Counted from the stretch's first letter, positions 1-8,729 are shown. The stretch: 21,484 bases of DNA from Chara braunii (GCA_003427395.1 BFEA01000222.1:1072482-1093965); one strand, 5' to 3'. Notes: generated from the sequence alone by a model not told the origin. A program made the numbers and translations.

Positions 1-1090
1 GTTTTTTTCACCCTAGTGTCGATCATTGTCTGCCTTAAGTTAGGCATATCTTCACCTTATTCCAGACTTCCCTTTCATGGTCGACCTTACATGGTGTCAC
101 CCTTTTGTCGAGCATTACCCACCTTGATGGTCTATCTGTTAGGGTCATTGGTTTTGTTTCGCTACCACTCCCTCGCCCCGAGCTTGATGCCCTATCCCAC
201 CTTCGTGTGTGACTGCCCTTAGGAGTTTCGATTTTTAGGTTGCATTCACCCCCTCTGAGACCATCCCACTCTTAGTGGTCCAGAGACACGACATTATTTT
301 GTGACATATTGCTATCTTTTCCTTTCAGCACGAAGACAGTTGTCTGTAGGACCTTAGAATTGTACCCTAATACATTTAATTTTTTGATGTTATATAGGAT
401 GTGTATATTAGACATTTGTTTTTGCTCTGACATTATGTAGCTTAGGCTGCATCGCACGGATTCCGCATCCTAGAGTTCTCAGTTTGATTGTTGCAGAGTT
501 TCACTGCTTTTGCGGAAACATGTATATGGCTCTCGCAATCCACTACAGGTCTTAGAATCATGCAGTGTGCCTCTTGCTGCCCTGGCCTAGAGCCAAGGAT
601 ATCTAGCTATTTTACATGTTCGGCTTGTGGGACCAAGCCATAGCCTGACCCCACAGACCGTGTATTCATTCAGTCAAGTTCAATCCCGTCCGGTACCACT
701 GTCGGTACCGTGCCAACCTAGTCCAGTCCAGTCAGTACGATGGGGGTATACCCCAACTACAGTCTGTTTTTCAGCCCATTTTTCATTCGCACTGTTTGGA
801 GTACGTGAGTGTTGAGTCTGCGTCGGAGTTGCGTTGTCCCTTTCAGCTTCATCTCCATCTCCCGCATCCTCATCACTTCGTCTTGATCCTGGCAGACCGC
901 CATCCCAATGGGTCCGTCACAACAGGTCCAGCGTCCCTTATACATGAAATAGTGGTATTGTGGTACATATATGAATAAGAAAAGATATTCAAATGTATCA
1001 TGAGTTTGTGGGGCAGAGACTGCTTCTTCAACCTTGACTCGGTTGCCAGATGTAGCCTTTCAAATTAGCAATTTTTACCCCTCAAAAGTC
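1..1090. other. Stretch without recognised gene
   Basis: Mixed-composition DNA with only short open frames (about 60-68 codons) in several frames, none with a motif I recognise. A small repeated and palindromic motif (cggtacc twice, the second as cggtaccg) lies near 690-710, followed by short cagtc-type repeats to about 740. A run of seven T at 2-8 could be the reverse of a poly-A tail for the minus-strand LINE remnant that follows, but nothing proves this. Confidence 0.5.
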
Positions 1091-1094
1091 TCTC

Positions 1095-3005
1095 CTAATA
1101 TGTTAAACTCAACTCCCCCTCCCTCCCTTTCCCATACCATTGTACCTCTATCAGCGCAGACTCTAAGGGAGGGAATAGTTCTGGGAAACAATTAGCAGCA
1201 ACCAAGGAGTCCCCTAGCTTAAGATCAAACAAATCATTTAATTTTAGAAATAGTCTTTTGTAATTGGCATCCCATTTCCTTTCCCACCAGGCCATAACAC
1301 CTTAGCCAGTTGCCTCTCTTTCGATTCCCCCAGCCAGTCCTTTTGAAGTTTATTGACGACTTTTTTAAGATGCATTTTAAAAGGATTGTAATTTAATTTT
1401 AACTTCATATCATTGAGCTCGGATTTCTATGTCTCCAAATTGTTTGATAACATCTGAGATTTCTACTCCTTTCAGTCCGACGTCGTCCATTACATGTACA
1501 CGACGTTTATTCCAAATTGGCCACGACTGCTTTCCTACCTATTGTAAGCAAGTTATGTTGAAAGGGTTCCAACGACCCAACATTATGGCCCTCCAGTGCC
1601 AGGGTCAGTCTATCTCTGCCAGACTCAGATAGACCATGAGTGAATCGAGGTATCTCCTAGATGGATATGTTGAAAACATCATTGGCACCAGGGTAGTGTC
1701 ATTCCACGTTGCTCCGGCGTGGTGTGATCAATCAACCAATCGTTTGTAGGCAAAAGTCTATGCGCTATCTGTCATTGCAAGGATGTGAATTTAGTTGGAT
1801 GCTCTTTATGGGCTCTAAACCATCGCAACGGCTTGACCAGCTCCATACTAATATGGAGATGGTGCACCCACCTGTCCTGCACAATGGCTGACACATCCAC
1901 CCTTGGTTTCATCAAACGGAAGGCTGCCCTAACAGAAAGAGCTTGAAGAGTTATAGGTTTGCAAATGTTTACTTGTTTGCCATCTTCACTCCTCTGGATC
2001 CAGAGGTAGTTCAGGTATTGGTAGATCAGGGAGGTATGTTCGCCACTAGTCCCCTTGTGATATGTGCAGGACTCTAATCCTATACAACTCCTCGAATGGG
2101 TAAAACACCACCTGGTCAAGGTAGGTTCGAGAAAGAAAGAAATCCCTGTGAAGATTAAAAATATTGACCATTACCCCATCCGAGTAAACAACCCGCCCAA
2201 TCGCCCTGTTTGCATTAAATCCCGCCACCCAGTCCGACTCCCTTAAGTGTGGTCATTTCCTTAACATGATAACCCACGCCAAGGCAGTTGAAAAAATAAT
2301 ATGATGTACATTACCTGATAAGTGATGGGCATAGCGAAGTGTGCTTCTAATTGGGTCTTCTGTTTTCCAGTCCCTCTTAGTTGGGTCCCAAAGATCTTCG
2401 ATCCTTAGCACCCCCCTCTTGACCCATGTGGACCACAATGAAGAATAACTAATATATACGCATCCATTCAAGTCTGTGATCCATCTATTGCCAAATAGTG
2501 GCTGTCTCAAGATCTCCTCATAACGTGAAGGAAAGGTTAGGTTTGTTTGGTAGGGGCAAATCTTGTCAAGTTCTGAGAAGGGGTGCCCATAAATTATCCA
2601 AAATAAGATCCTTCCTGACATCCCTCTGACCCCCTTCTGCTTGGGATTGAGTATTTGCTCTTAGAATATTCCAATAGCGATTCTCTATCCATATAAGAGG
2701 GTGAGTTTCAACAGTAGTATGGGGCGCTAACCTGCGCATTCGTTCCAAAGCCATAGGTTGTCATGGAACATTAGATGAAAATGTCAATTTTGTAAGTCAT
2801 CTGAGGGTTAGTGCTTGGCATTGTATGCAAGGGTCAAGCAATCCTTGTCCTCCTCTTGATTTAGGCTGAATGAGAATGAGCAAGGCAACGCGAGGAATAA
2901 CATTCTTAGCCTCCTGATCTCCCCTCCAGAAAAGATGTGAGATGCTGCTTTAGAGCTTTGAAATTGCCTCTTTGTACCAAATGGATAAATTAAGTAGCCC
3001 TTTTT
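1095..3005 (-). pseudogene. Degenerate LINE (non-LTR retrotransposon) reverse transcriptase C-terminal remnant
   Basis: Read on the minus strand from about 3000 downward, short blocks match the order expected after the catalytic palm of plant L1-type ORF2 proteins. They are WYKEAISKL then a stop (2953-2982), FWRGDQEAKNVIPRVA (about 2887-2932), PKSRGGQGLLDP (about 2840-2875), EEILRQPLFGNRWI (about 2475-2518), WVKRGVLRIEDLWDP (about 2390-2435) and LLPTNDWLI (about 1727-1753), then PWCQ (1682-1693). The last two resemble the zinc-binding zf-RVT region near the end of such proteins. The blocks are split across frames, for example a 122-codon frame at 2253-2621, a 60-codon frame at 2046-2228 and a 115-codon frame at 1772-2119. 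In-frame stops also fall inside otherwise conserved blocks, for example where LQ is followed by a stop and then QIAHRLLPTND. Endonuclease and catalytic RT domains are absent, so the copy is 5'-truncated near 3000, as is usual for LINE insertions. The tail from about 1680 to 1095, including a 66-codon open frame, is assigned by continuity only. The family call is based on motif recall, with no search run. Confidence 0.78.
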
Positions 3006-3172
3006 ATAGCCAAGCTACATTATTGATAAATAAAGTAGTAGGGAGTACATGGGTGAAGAGAACGAGGACGAGTGAAGGAACACAGGGTATTGAGTGGGTA
3101 AGAGAGTAAATAAGAAGAGCGTTAGAAAAGTCTACCGTGCTCAAGCATGATTGGAGCACTATCCATGAGGAA

Positions 3173-3222
3173 GCCCCCTGACGAGTCTGCCAACACATGT
3201 TGGTAGCGAAATGCGTCGGGGC
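3173..3222 (+). ncRNA. Minimal type I hammerhead self-cleaving ribozyme
   Basis: All conserved core positions are present in order. Stem I 5' strand is gcccc (3173-3177), followed by the core ctgacga (3178-3184). Stem II runs 3185-3207: G3185-C3207, bulged T3186, then eight pairs C3187-G3206 to C3194-G3199 with one G-U, closed by loop acat 3195-3198. The core gaa is at 3208-3210, and A15.1 (3211) pairs with T16.1 (3216) around tgcg. The cleavage-site C17 is at 3217. Stem I 3' strand is ggggc (3218-3222) and pairs perfectly with gcccc. The cleavage triplet is GTC, the commonest natural choice, and cleavage is predicted after 3217. Such a very short stem III is typical of the minimal hammerheads reported in Penelope-like retroelements, which often act as dimers; this is known biology. 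No second copy with an intact core is visible nearby. The motif sits about 170 bp beyond the 5' break of the LINE remnant and on the opposite strand. Activity is inferred from structure only. Confidence 0.85.
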
Positions 3223-3765
3223 GACACGTGTGTGAACTTAGCAGTTATATCTGTCGATGTACTCTTCATGGATGCTATTGTTAGATCTTTCGAGCGTATT
3301 CACAACGTGACCTGTGCAGCATGCTCCTGTGAATCTCGCAGAACATGGTAACCAACATGTGTTGACTACGAGGTTTGGTGTGCTCAAGGAAGGAGAAGGA
3401 TTATTTGCAGCTTGAGCATCTGGAATAAATCTGGTGAATTGTGTGGTGGTTTGGTGGGTGGAGAAGCGTGATCGTCTTCAGTGAGTAAAGAGGGATGGAG
3501 GTTTGGACCCCGACATAATCGGCTTCGGGACGCTGATGAACTGAATAGCATGGTTGGAGCAAAAGGAGTTAAACTGAAGTACTTAACAAGGGTCGTGTAT
3601 GAGGTGACGACTGTGCTGTGTAGTGTGCATTCGTTCGCGCCATTGCAGAAAAAAGGGGTGTTGTGGGTTGATTTTTGAAACTCGTGTTCTCGTCTTGTAT
3701 AAGATTCTCGACGGTAGTTAGGAGAGTCATATAGAAATTTAAGGGAAAGTGAGGTTGATCACCAG
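3223..3765. other. Region downstream of the ribozyme, no recognised gene
   Basis: No open frame with recognisable similarity. The phrase gtgctcaag occurs on both sides of the ribozyme (near 3137 and near 3377). A block near 3352-3375 (ccaacatgtgttgactacga) loosely resembles the ribozyme stem II (ccaacacatgttggtagcga) but lacks the core. These echoes could mean that the ribozyme belongs to a repeat unit that once had two copies. A ctgatga at 3533 has no following gaaa and does not fold as a hammerhead. Confidence 0.4.
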
Positions 3766-3800
3766 TAGTGGTTGGAGTTAGAGAGAATTATCCAATACAA
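3761..3800 (+). repeat. Left copy of short direct repeat bracketing the low-complexity block
   Basis: ccagtagtggttggag followed by ttagagagaattatccaata (3778-3797) is closely matched by ccagtggttagagaaaattatcc from 5346 onward. The two copies flank the polypyrimidine tract, the gap and the GC-rich block. They could be two copies of an LTR promoter-proximal segment, or a duplication created when the low-complexity block arose. Confidence 0.55.
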
Positions 3801-3879
3801 GTGGCCCCGCCGCAGCTACGCTGCGACAGAGGAGAGGGACGAAGAGGGGGGCGGGGCTGTTGTTGTTACACTGCTGACA

Positions 3880-4485
3880 GCTACGCTCCTCCCACTCCTC
3901 CTCCTCCTCCTCCTCCTCCTCCCCCTCCCGCTCCTCCTCTGCCAAACAACGTGACAAAGATCCCTCCATAATCCCGCTCCCGCTCGTTCTCTTGCTGCTC
4001 CTCCCTCTCCTCCTCCTCCTCCTCCTCCTCCTTCTCCCGCTCTCCCCCCTGCTGCTTCTCCTTCTCCCGTTGCTTCCCCTTCTCTTTCCCCCGTTCCTCC
4101 TGCCGCTCTTTCTCCCGCCCGTCCTCGTGCTCCTCCCGCTTCTCCTCCTCCACCTATATCTCCTCCCCCTCCTCCNCCTCCCGCGCATTCGTTAACCCCC
4201 TCCCCGCTCCCCCTCCCGCTCCCCCTCCCGCTCCTACCGCCCCTCCTCAAGTGCCTCCTCCGCCCCTTCCCGTTTCTCCTCGTGCTCCTTCTCCCGCTCC
4301 TAGCCCCCTTCCCGTTTCCCCTGCCGCTCCTCCTTCTCCAGCTCCTCCTCTCGCGGCTCCTCCGCCCCTTCGCATTTCCCCTCCCGCTCCTCCTCCCACT
4401 CCTCCTTTTCCCGCTCCTTTTCCCATCCCTCCCCCCGCTCCTCCCGCTCCTCCTCCCGCTCGTCCTCCGCCAAACAACGTGACAA

Positions 4486-4490
<5 letters not shown>
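3880..4490. repeat. Polypyrimidine tract, (CTC)n-like minisatellite
   Basis: Almost pure pyrimidine on the plus strand, built from variants of ctcctcccgctc. The phrase gccaaacaacgtgacaaaga occurs twice, at 3941 and 4469, 528 bp apart, so the tract itself contains a larger imperfect repeat. One ambiguous base lies at 4176. Long open frames here encode only Leu/Pro-rich or, on the other strand, Glu/Arg/Gly-rich low-complexity strings and are composition artefacts. Such tracts can adopt triplex (H-DNA) structure. Confidence 0.85.

Positions 4491-4545
<55 letters not shown>
4490..4545 (+). repeat. (CT)n microsatellite running into assembly gap
   Basis: Uninterrupted CT dinucleotides up to the first N. 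The true length is unknown because the array enters the gap. Confidence 0.95.
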
Positions 4546-5020
4546 NNNNNNNNNNNNNNNNNNNNNNNNNNNNNNNNNNNNNNNNNNNNNNNNNNNNNNN
4601 NNNNNNNNNNNNNNNNNNNNNNNNNNNNNNNNNNNNNNNNNNNNNNNNNNNNNNNNNNNNNNNNNNNNNNNNNNNNNNNNNNNNNNNNNNNNNNNNNNNN
4701 NNNNNNNNNNNNNNNNNNNNNNNNNNNNNNNNNNNNNNNNNNNNNNNNNNNNNNNNNNNNNNNNNNNNNNNNNNNNNNNNNNNNNNNNNNNNNNNNNNNN
4801 NNNNNNNNNNNNNNNNNNNNNNNNNNNNNNNNNNNNNNNNNNNNNNNNNNNNNNNNNNNNNNNNNNNNNNNNNNNNNNNNNNNNNNNNNNNNNNNNNNNN
4901 NNNNNNNNNNNNNNNNNNNNNNNNNNNNNNNNNNNNNNNNNNNNNNNNNNNNNNNNNNNNNNNNNNNNNNNNNNNNNNNNNNNNNNNNNNNNNNNNNNNN
5001 NNNNNNNNNNNNNNNNNNNN
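4546..5020. other. Assembly gap (475 N)
   Basis: Unresolved bases directly after the CT array. The gap was probably caused by the microsatellite. Any translated frame crossing it is meaningless. Confidence 0.99.
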
Positions 5021-5330
5021 CCGATAACGTGGTTTGGTCCCCCGCGCCCCACGCGACGGGCAAAAGAAAAACCCGCGTGACGGGCAAAAAAAAAAAAAAC
5101 GCAGGCCCGCGCACCGCACCGCACTGCACTCAGGCCCGCATCCGCCCCACCGAACGCCGCCACGCAGGCCCACAGTGCCCCAGTCCCACCTCACGGACCG
5201 TCGGGTCGGCTTTCACTATGCCAACACCGACGCGCTACCGGTTCCCCCTCGCCCCACTGCCTCGGAGCGGGCCAGCGCGGCGGCGCCCGGTTTCTGTTGG
5301 GCCCATCACGCGAGACCCGCTTCTTCCTTT
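5021..5330. other. GC-rich block after the gap
   Basis: Markedly GC-rich, unlike its flanks, with an A14 run near 5086-5099. A 23-bp step duplication of a cgcg..acgggcaaaa phrase starts at 5052 and again near 5074. Open frames here look like composition artefacts. The block may be part of an LTR, because a TATA-like string and a gag-like region follow it, but its terminus cannot be placed. Confidence 0.5.
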
Positions 5331-5334
5331 AGAG

Positions 5335-5345
5335 TATATATATGG
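5335..5345 (+). promoter_or_regulatory. TATA-like element upstream of the gag remnant
   Basis: tatatatatgg lies at the edge between the GC-rich block and an AT-richer leader, about 180 bp before the likely gag ATG at 5523. The placement would suit the promoter of an LTR element. It is a single motif match, so support is weak. Confidence 0.3.
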
Positions 5346-5375
5346 CCAGTGGTTAGAGAAAATTATCCACTATAA
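5346..5375 (+). repeat. Right copy of short direct repeat bracketing the low-complexity block
   Basis: ccagtggttagagaaaatta followed by tccactataa matches the copy at 3761-3800. The two differ by small indels and a few substitutions. Confidence 0.55.
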
Positions 5376-5522
5376 TCTTATGCTGTTAATAATCCTAGCG
5401 TTACATTTTGGAGACCATGGTACAAAAGAGGAGTCGATTAGGGAGTCGGAAGCAGTCCTAGGACGGGTGTATAGTTTTGGTTGCCTAGTGAGAGATCAGA
5501 AGAAGAGAGAACAGGAGATAGA

Positions 5523-6190
5523 ATGGCTGGCTATCAACCGGTTGTTGGACCACTTGTCGAGAACTTTGCGGTTGCAGCATGCCCGACAGTTCAAGGCGGG
5601 AATTCGTCAGGGGTGGTTTCATGCTACTTATGTGGGAAGTACGGACAATGTCGGACATTATGCGAGAAAGTGTTTGGGTGTTGGGAACGGGACACCTCCA
5701 TTACAAAAGATTCAGCCTCAAGCATAGACGGATGACGAGACCAAGGAAATGGAAGTAGTATTTCGGGAAGAAGAGGAAGCAGAAGATGGAGGAAGAAAAA
5801 CAAGAGACAGAGATGGAGAAAAGGAAAAGAAGGGAAGAAGAGGAACAGAGGGAGACCGAAGCAAGAGAAGCGCGGCTCAAAGCGAGGTTGGTAAGACTTT
5901 TGGCTCAAAACATGAAGGTGACGGTCGTGACCCCACAACAGTCGGTGAAGCGAGAATGCTCCGGGAAATTAGAAGCTACATAGTTGAGGCAGGAGGCGAG
6001 GAAGTTCTTAGATGCAATTGAGAGGATGAAAGGAAAAACAAAGATTGAAGAATGGCGAGTTGGTGTGTCCACCACTCGTATGGAGACGAGAAACCTGCAC
6101 CAATCATGGTAGAAGATGCAAGTGAAGAAATGCATACCCCTCCCAGTATGAAGAAGGACGTGAAGGAGGAAACCATGAATGGGGGTATGC
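5523..6190 (+). pseudogene. Decayed gag-like gene with broken CCHC zinc knuckle
   Basis: The likely start is ATG 5523 (MAGYQPVVGPLV...). It leads into a half zinc knuckle CYLCG near 5620-5634. The second half, VGHYARKC (about 5649-5672), lies in another frame. The intact pattern would be C-x2-C-G-x2-G-H-x4-C; about ten extra bases (near 5638-5647) separate the halves and shift the frame. A TAG follows at 5725. A strongly charged coiled-coil stretch rich in Glu, Arg and Lys then runs in a further frame (5786-5983, ending in LVRLLAQNMKV and related residues). More coding-like text (KFLDAIERMKGKTKIEEWRV) continues near 5998-6057 in yet another register, and a 110-codon frame begins at 6052. The single CCHC knuckle plus charged coiled coil is typical of LTR-retroelement gag-like proteins. 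The whole resembles abundant repeat proteins of charophyte algae, from memory only. No protease, RT or integrase was found downstream, so this is a fragment. Confidence 0.65.
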
Positions 6191-7230
6191 TTGATTACGC
6201 CCAGATACCACCGCCACTTCAGCCCTCCAACCTCCTCTATCCTGCTCTCGACTTCCCTGTCGTCTTCTTTCCCACCTGTTTGTCTACCCCTCTACTCCTT
6301 TCTCACTTTGTCACCTCCTTTGTCGCCTTCGCTCCTCATCTGGGTCCTCCCCTCTATTACCTTTGCGTCTCTCCCTCTTTTTGACCCTCCCCAGTTGCTT
6401 AAGTCAGTCCTTCCCTTTTCTTCGAACCCGACTCCTACCTCAGTTCCCCTTTTATCCTCATTGATCCTCTTACCGTCTGCCTCTTCTCTCGTCTTCCTCA
6501 ACCCTTCCCACCTTCACTTGTATCTTACTTCCACTGAATTTGGCCCAGACCTCGACCAGATACATGCAAAATGAAAATCAGTGCAAGTAAGTCAAATACC
6601 ACCGCACAAAAGAGCGCCACGAAAAGACCATTGTTTAGGCGACCACTAAACAACCTCCACTTAAGTGAAGACGACCACAGGTCTGAGCGATGGCGACGGT
6701 GAGTTTGAGCAACGACGACCTTTGAGGAAGGTGAAGTCATGGACGCTAACCTACAGGTATCCGTAGGTAAGGTTTCATTATAGCTCTGTGACCTTTATAA
6801 CCCTACGACCTTCTCCCTCTTTACCCTGGTCGTCAACTCCCTGCTCTACGTCCCCTCTGTCCCCATCACCCCGTTGGTCTTCCTCCTCGTCGTCTGCGAC
6901 ACCCGCTTCTCTTCGTCCAACACAAAACCTACCACCTGCTCCGCTACCAATCAAGTGGCTTCTTATGGCATTGGGGCCGATCCGAAAGGGCCCGGTGGGA
7001 CACAAGGGGAGAGACGAAAAAAGAATAAAAGACGAGAAAGAAAAAAAGTCAATGGTGCCCCACGAGCAAAGCGAAGTAGGCAAAAAGACATGAGGCAGGA
7101 GGACACAGCCGCGGGCATACTCACCCTAGCACTTTACCAAATGTATCTGACTGCAGTTACTCCCAGAAACATACAAACACTAGCTCGGCCACATGCATGA
7201 TCAAGCGAGCAGGTCTAGACCTCAGTCGGT
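6190..7230. other. Stretch without recognised gene, pyrimidine-rich then A-rich
   Basis: 6190-6545 is strongly pyrimidine-rich on the plus strand, so its 131-codon open frame is Ser/Pro/Leu-rich and unconvincing. 6545-7000 holds short frames in several registers with nothing recognised. 7010-7055 is A-rich on the plus strand and could be the remnant of a retrosequence tail. Confidence 0.45.
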
Positions 7231-7235
7231 CCAGA

Positions 7236-7301
7236 GGTATCATTCAAGTGCAGGGACCATGCTAATCTTCTCTGTATCGTTTAACAGATGTCCCAAAGGA
7301 C
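7236..7301 (-). pseudogene. U6 snRNA-derived sequence, copy 1 (truncated)
   Basis: On the minus strand from 7301 the sequence follows plant U6 snRNA from nucleotide 1: gtcctttgggacatc, then acgatacagagaagattagc, then atggtccctgc. About eight bases around the U6 aaaattgg segment are deleted. Similarity fades after U6 position about 75, so the 3' stem-loop and terminator are missing. This is a retrocopy or a piece of a composite repeat and cannot be a functional spliceosomal RNA. Confidence 0.85.
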
Positions 7302-7381
7302 GAGCGGCCGCAAAGTGGGCACCGCGGGACTGGCCGAACCCAAGCAGCTAAGGACTGCAATACATTACTCATCTCTTTCTG

Positions 7382-7442
7382 TAGGGTTCGAACTCAGGTC
7401 TGTATTTCAACAGTTCAGGGGTGTACCAACAGAGCTAGGCCC
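7382..7442 (-). mobile_element. tRNA-like head of a SINE-type element
   Basis: The minus strand carries an A-box-like string tagctctgttggta (7426-7439) and a B-box-like string gagttcgaaccct (7383-7395) at tRNA spacing. Between them lies an anticodon-loop-like ctgttga. The arms do not fold into a clean cloverleaf, so this is a tRNA-derived polymerase III promoter and not a tRNA gene. It lies about 80 bp upstream, in its own orientation, of the U6-like copy at 7236-7301. Confidence 0.6.
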
Positions 7443-7507
7443 ATTGATTGCATCTGCAGTCCCGGGATTAGTATTGGGCCCAGTCCCAAAGAAGAAAAAA
7501 GGAAGAG

Positions 7508-7523
7508 AAAAAAAAAAAAAAAA
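7508..7523 (+). repeat. Poly-A run (A16) in an A-rich tract
   Basis: Sixteen A within a longer A/G-rich tract (about 7490-7530). It may be the tail of a plus-strand retrosequence, but no element body can be delimited. Confidence 0.6.
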
Positions 7524-7661
7524 GAGGGGAAACCGCTGGTATCCACTTTGGTCCTAGCCGTTGAACTGGCGATCGAAACCGAAGCAAAAACCAAAAGGGA
7601 TAGTCTCATGGGACCCTCAAGGGCCTTAACCCCTTGGTTACTCTGATCGCACTTCGCCACT

Positions 7662-7743
7662 CCATCGCCGCTCGCTGATCTCGATCCCTACACATGCGGT
7701 GTAGAAGTCCAATGCCTTTACCAATTGAGCTAAGCTAATGTTC
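7662..7743 (-). mobile_element. Second tRNA-like head of a SINE-type element
   Basis: The minus strand reads ttagctcaattggtaaaggc (A box and D arm). An anticodon-arm-like ttggacttctac follows, resembling tRNA-Arg(UCU), then a B-box-like gggatcgagatc. The A box is near perfect, while the anticodon 3' arm and acceptor are not complementary. This is a tRNA-derived short element, with body continuing toward lower coordinates. Confidence 0.6.
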
Positions 7744-7839
7744 GGGGCTAGCAGGTGCAAAATCAATATAAACAGGACCCTTCGTTACCTAGGGCCTGCT
7801 AGGTCACACCAAGGTCACGCCTTAATCTGCCAGCCGAAC

Positions 7840-7925
7840 CCACGGCCGTGCTGTTTCCGCAAAAGGCCCGAGGCCAAACTTCTAATTGTTGAACACAGTG
7901 CTCGCAGCGCCAGTCTCAGCAAGTC
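7840..7925. repeat. Segment related to the flank of the U6-like copy 2
   Basis: gtgctgtttccgc, ggcccgaggccaa and gtgctcgcagcgcc occur here in the same order as ctgctgcttttgc, ggcccaagcccgaagccaag and tgctcttagcgcat at 8553-8605. A further weak relative is actggccgaacccaag near 7329-7344. This suggests a shared short repeat family into which U6 sequence was joined in two of three copies. The alignment was done by eye and is imperfect. Confidence 0.4.
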
Positions 7926-8475
7926 GGCCCCCTTCATGCATCGGACCAAACTCTGAAAAACCCCGCCTTCGATACCCGACCGGAGTAGACAGTTCCTTCG
8001 GTGTGGGCGGGCTATGTTCCGTCAGCAGCGAGTTCTGCTAATTGGACCCAAACAAGTCACATGAGCAAGATAAAATTCAATAAGCAAAAACATAAACCAA
8101 AGCCGAAACGAGTCACCCAAGGAGCTCAGCGGAAGACATGCCTACCTAAAAATTGTGCGAGCTCATTGGGTAAAGGTAAGCTGTACCTCGCAGGACTCTA
8201 TATTGCCGTTGGTAATTGTGAGAGATATAGCTGGCGCACTCAACTGGAGTAGCAAAGCTTCATACGTCATTGCGTTCTTATCAAGCTAACTCACGTGTGA
8301 CAAGGTCGGGAGGACCCTCGTGCACCGCTTGCGCACTTGGGCCGATGCGGGTCATAGTGTACCCTGTCACTCAAGTAAGTTGGGTAGTGTCATGATTATC
8401 AGATTCAGTCTCAATGTTGTTTGAGGGAAACCAACGTAAGTCAACATTAAACGACCAGTTACATGAGGCAAAGTT

Positions 8476-8551
8476 GTATGTATCATCCTTGCGCAGGGGC
8501 CATGCTAATTTTCATCGTATAGTTCCAATTTTAACGGATATCCCGAAGGAC
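8476..8551 (-). pseudogene. U6 snRNA-derived sequence, copy 2 (truncated)
   Basis: On the minus strand from 8551 the sequence tracks U6 snRNA from nucleotide 1: gtccttcgggatatccg, then ttaaaattggaac, then gaaaattagcatggcccctg, then cgcaaggatga. Identity is high, including the block gcatggcccctgcgcaaggatga that in U6 pairs with U4 and forms the U6 internal stem-loop. It breaks down around U6 position 75-85, close to where copy 1 ends. No U-rich terminator is present, so it is not functional. Confidence 0.9.
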
Positions 8552-8662
8552 ATCTGCTGCTTTTGCTACTGGCCCAAGCCCGAAGCCAAGTGCTCTTAGC
8601 GCATAGCAATACTTAGGTTTGTGTCAACTATTTGTGGATGGATGTAGGGGTGTTTCTTTCAT

Positions 8663-8692
8663 TTCTTCTTCTTCTTCTTCTTCTTCTTCTTC
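8663..8692 (+). repeat. (TTC)n microsatellite
   Basis: About ten TTC units bounded by atttc on both sides. Confidence 0.9.
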
Positions 8693-8729
8693 ATTTCTTT
8701 GTCTTTTCTTATATTTTTCTGATAATTTA

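Noticed and set aside
3533-3570. Second hammerhead core (ctgatga at 3533)
   Set aside because: No gaaa follows at a workable distance and no stem I partner is present.
3778-5194. Long open frames of 258-437 codons on both strands across the CT tract and the N gap
   Set aside because: They consist of Leu/Pro/Ser or Arg/Glu/Gly low-complexity strings and unknown residues. They exist because pyrimidine-only DNA lacks stop codons and N is read through.
8150-8200. Plus-strand A-box-like string gcgagctcattgggtaaagg
   Set aside because: No B box lies at tRNA spacing and no cloverleaf can be formed, so a tRNA or SINE call is not supported.
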